Shown: in pieces, positions 22,200-22,277 of the stretch | Position numbering within the stretch: position 1 is the first letter of the stretch | How the letters are laid out: each line of letters starts with the position of its first letter | Source of the DNA: an uncultured Lentisphaeria bacterium | GTDB lineage: Bacteria; Verrucomicrobiota; Lentisphaeria; Victivallales; UBA1829 | Reading direction: 5' to 3' | Assembly (NCBI GenBank): GCA_905211485.1 | Contig: CAJMAW010000041.1 | Coordinates: 1 to 22,277 of the forward strand | DNA length: 22,277 nt | Notes under the pieces: generated by a model | What the model was told of the DNA's origin: nothing | What the model saw: the letters and a program-made list of their open reading frames with translations, nothing else | Database searches by the model: none | Program-made: the position numbers and the translations under genes

Positions 22200-22277
22200 T
22201 GCGAAAGGCAGGTCTCCCGACTGATCGCTCTGACACTTTGGCTCCCTTCCCGGTTTCCCAGTGGCATATTGGGGTCG
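22200..22277 (-). ncRNA. Cobalamin (B12) riboswitch, 3' part, cut by the right edge
   Basis: Read on the minus strand, the sequence shows the ordered conserved blocks of the cobalamin riboswitch class: GCCACTGGGAAACCGGGAAG (22264-22245), a variable hairpin, then the B12 box AGTCGGGAGACCTGCC (22222-22207). The 5' half lies beyond the window. The class binds adenosyl- or related cobalamins and usually turns off B12 synthesis, uptake or B12-independent isoenzyme genes. Here it points leftward into the 3' end of the oppositely oriented oxidoreductase gene, with no minus-strand gene after it. Confidence 0.88.

Noticed and set aside
21998..22267. 89-codon minus-strand open frame as the gene controlled by the riboswitch
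   Set aside because: It starts inside the riboswitch core itself, lacks a ribosome site and then runs antisense through the oxidoreductase gene. It resembles no family.

Overview
The window carries eleven complete genes and one cut gene from what looks like a Lentisphaerota (Victivallis-like) or related PVC-group bacterium of moderately high G+C. The main clues are a pseudopilin-like protein with a prepilin N-terminus and an exact H-X9-DG motif near its C-terminus (a class expanded in Lentisphaerota and Planctomycetota), and a signal peptidase I with a long insertion between its catalytic boxes. This placement is inference from protein families only. The gaps between genes are long and rich in one-strand purine tracts.

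Layout from left to right. A cut serine hydrolase of the beta-lactamase family lies on the minus strand (1-775). glgB, the glycogen branching enzyme, is on the minus strand (1213-3438) and is transcribed away from a TrmA/RlmD-type RNA m5U methyltransferase on the plus strand (3851-5290). A sugar-catabolic block follows on the minus strand: ribulokinase araB (7225-8871), a pseudopilin-like gene coupled to it through an ATGA overlap (6335-7228), and a HpcH/HpaI aldolase (5324-6088) whose upstream region contains a decamer tandem repeat. A LacI-family regulator (9253-10284) is divergent from araB; its promoter has operator-like palindromes, which suggests autoregulation. Next come recN (10465-12162, minus), an AmmeMemoRadiSam-type radical SAM enzyme (12610-13506, plus), a D-lactate dehydrogenase-like enzyme with a four-cysteine tail (13728-14858, minus), and a GT-C membrane glycosyltransferase (15015-17024, minus). 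On the plus strand follow lepA (17440-19248), signal peptidase I (19338-20603) and a Gfo/Idh/MocA oxidoreductase (20895-22118).

The most unusual element is at the right edge: the 3' half of a cobalamin riboswitch on the minus strand (about 22200 to beyond 22277). Reading on from it there is no gene on its own strand. It runs into a hairpin with a T-rich tail and then into the 3' end of the oppositely oriented Gfo/Idh/MocA gene. This suggests a B12-controlled antisense or small RNA, or an orphaned switch.

The araB-pilin-aldolase-lacI block is probably one regulated pentose or deoxy-sugar locus. The other genes are mostly housekeeping genes (DNA repair, translation, secretion, rRNA/tRNA modification, glycogen) without an obvious shared pathway. 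No tRNA, rRNA, insertion sequence, prophage or CRISPR array was seen.
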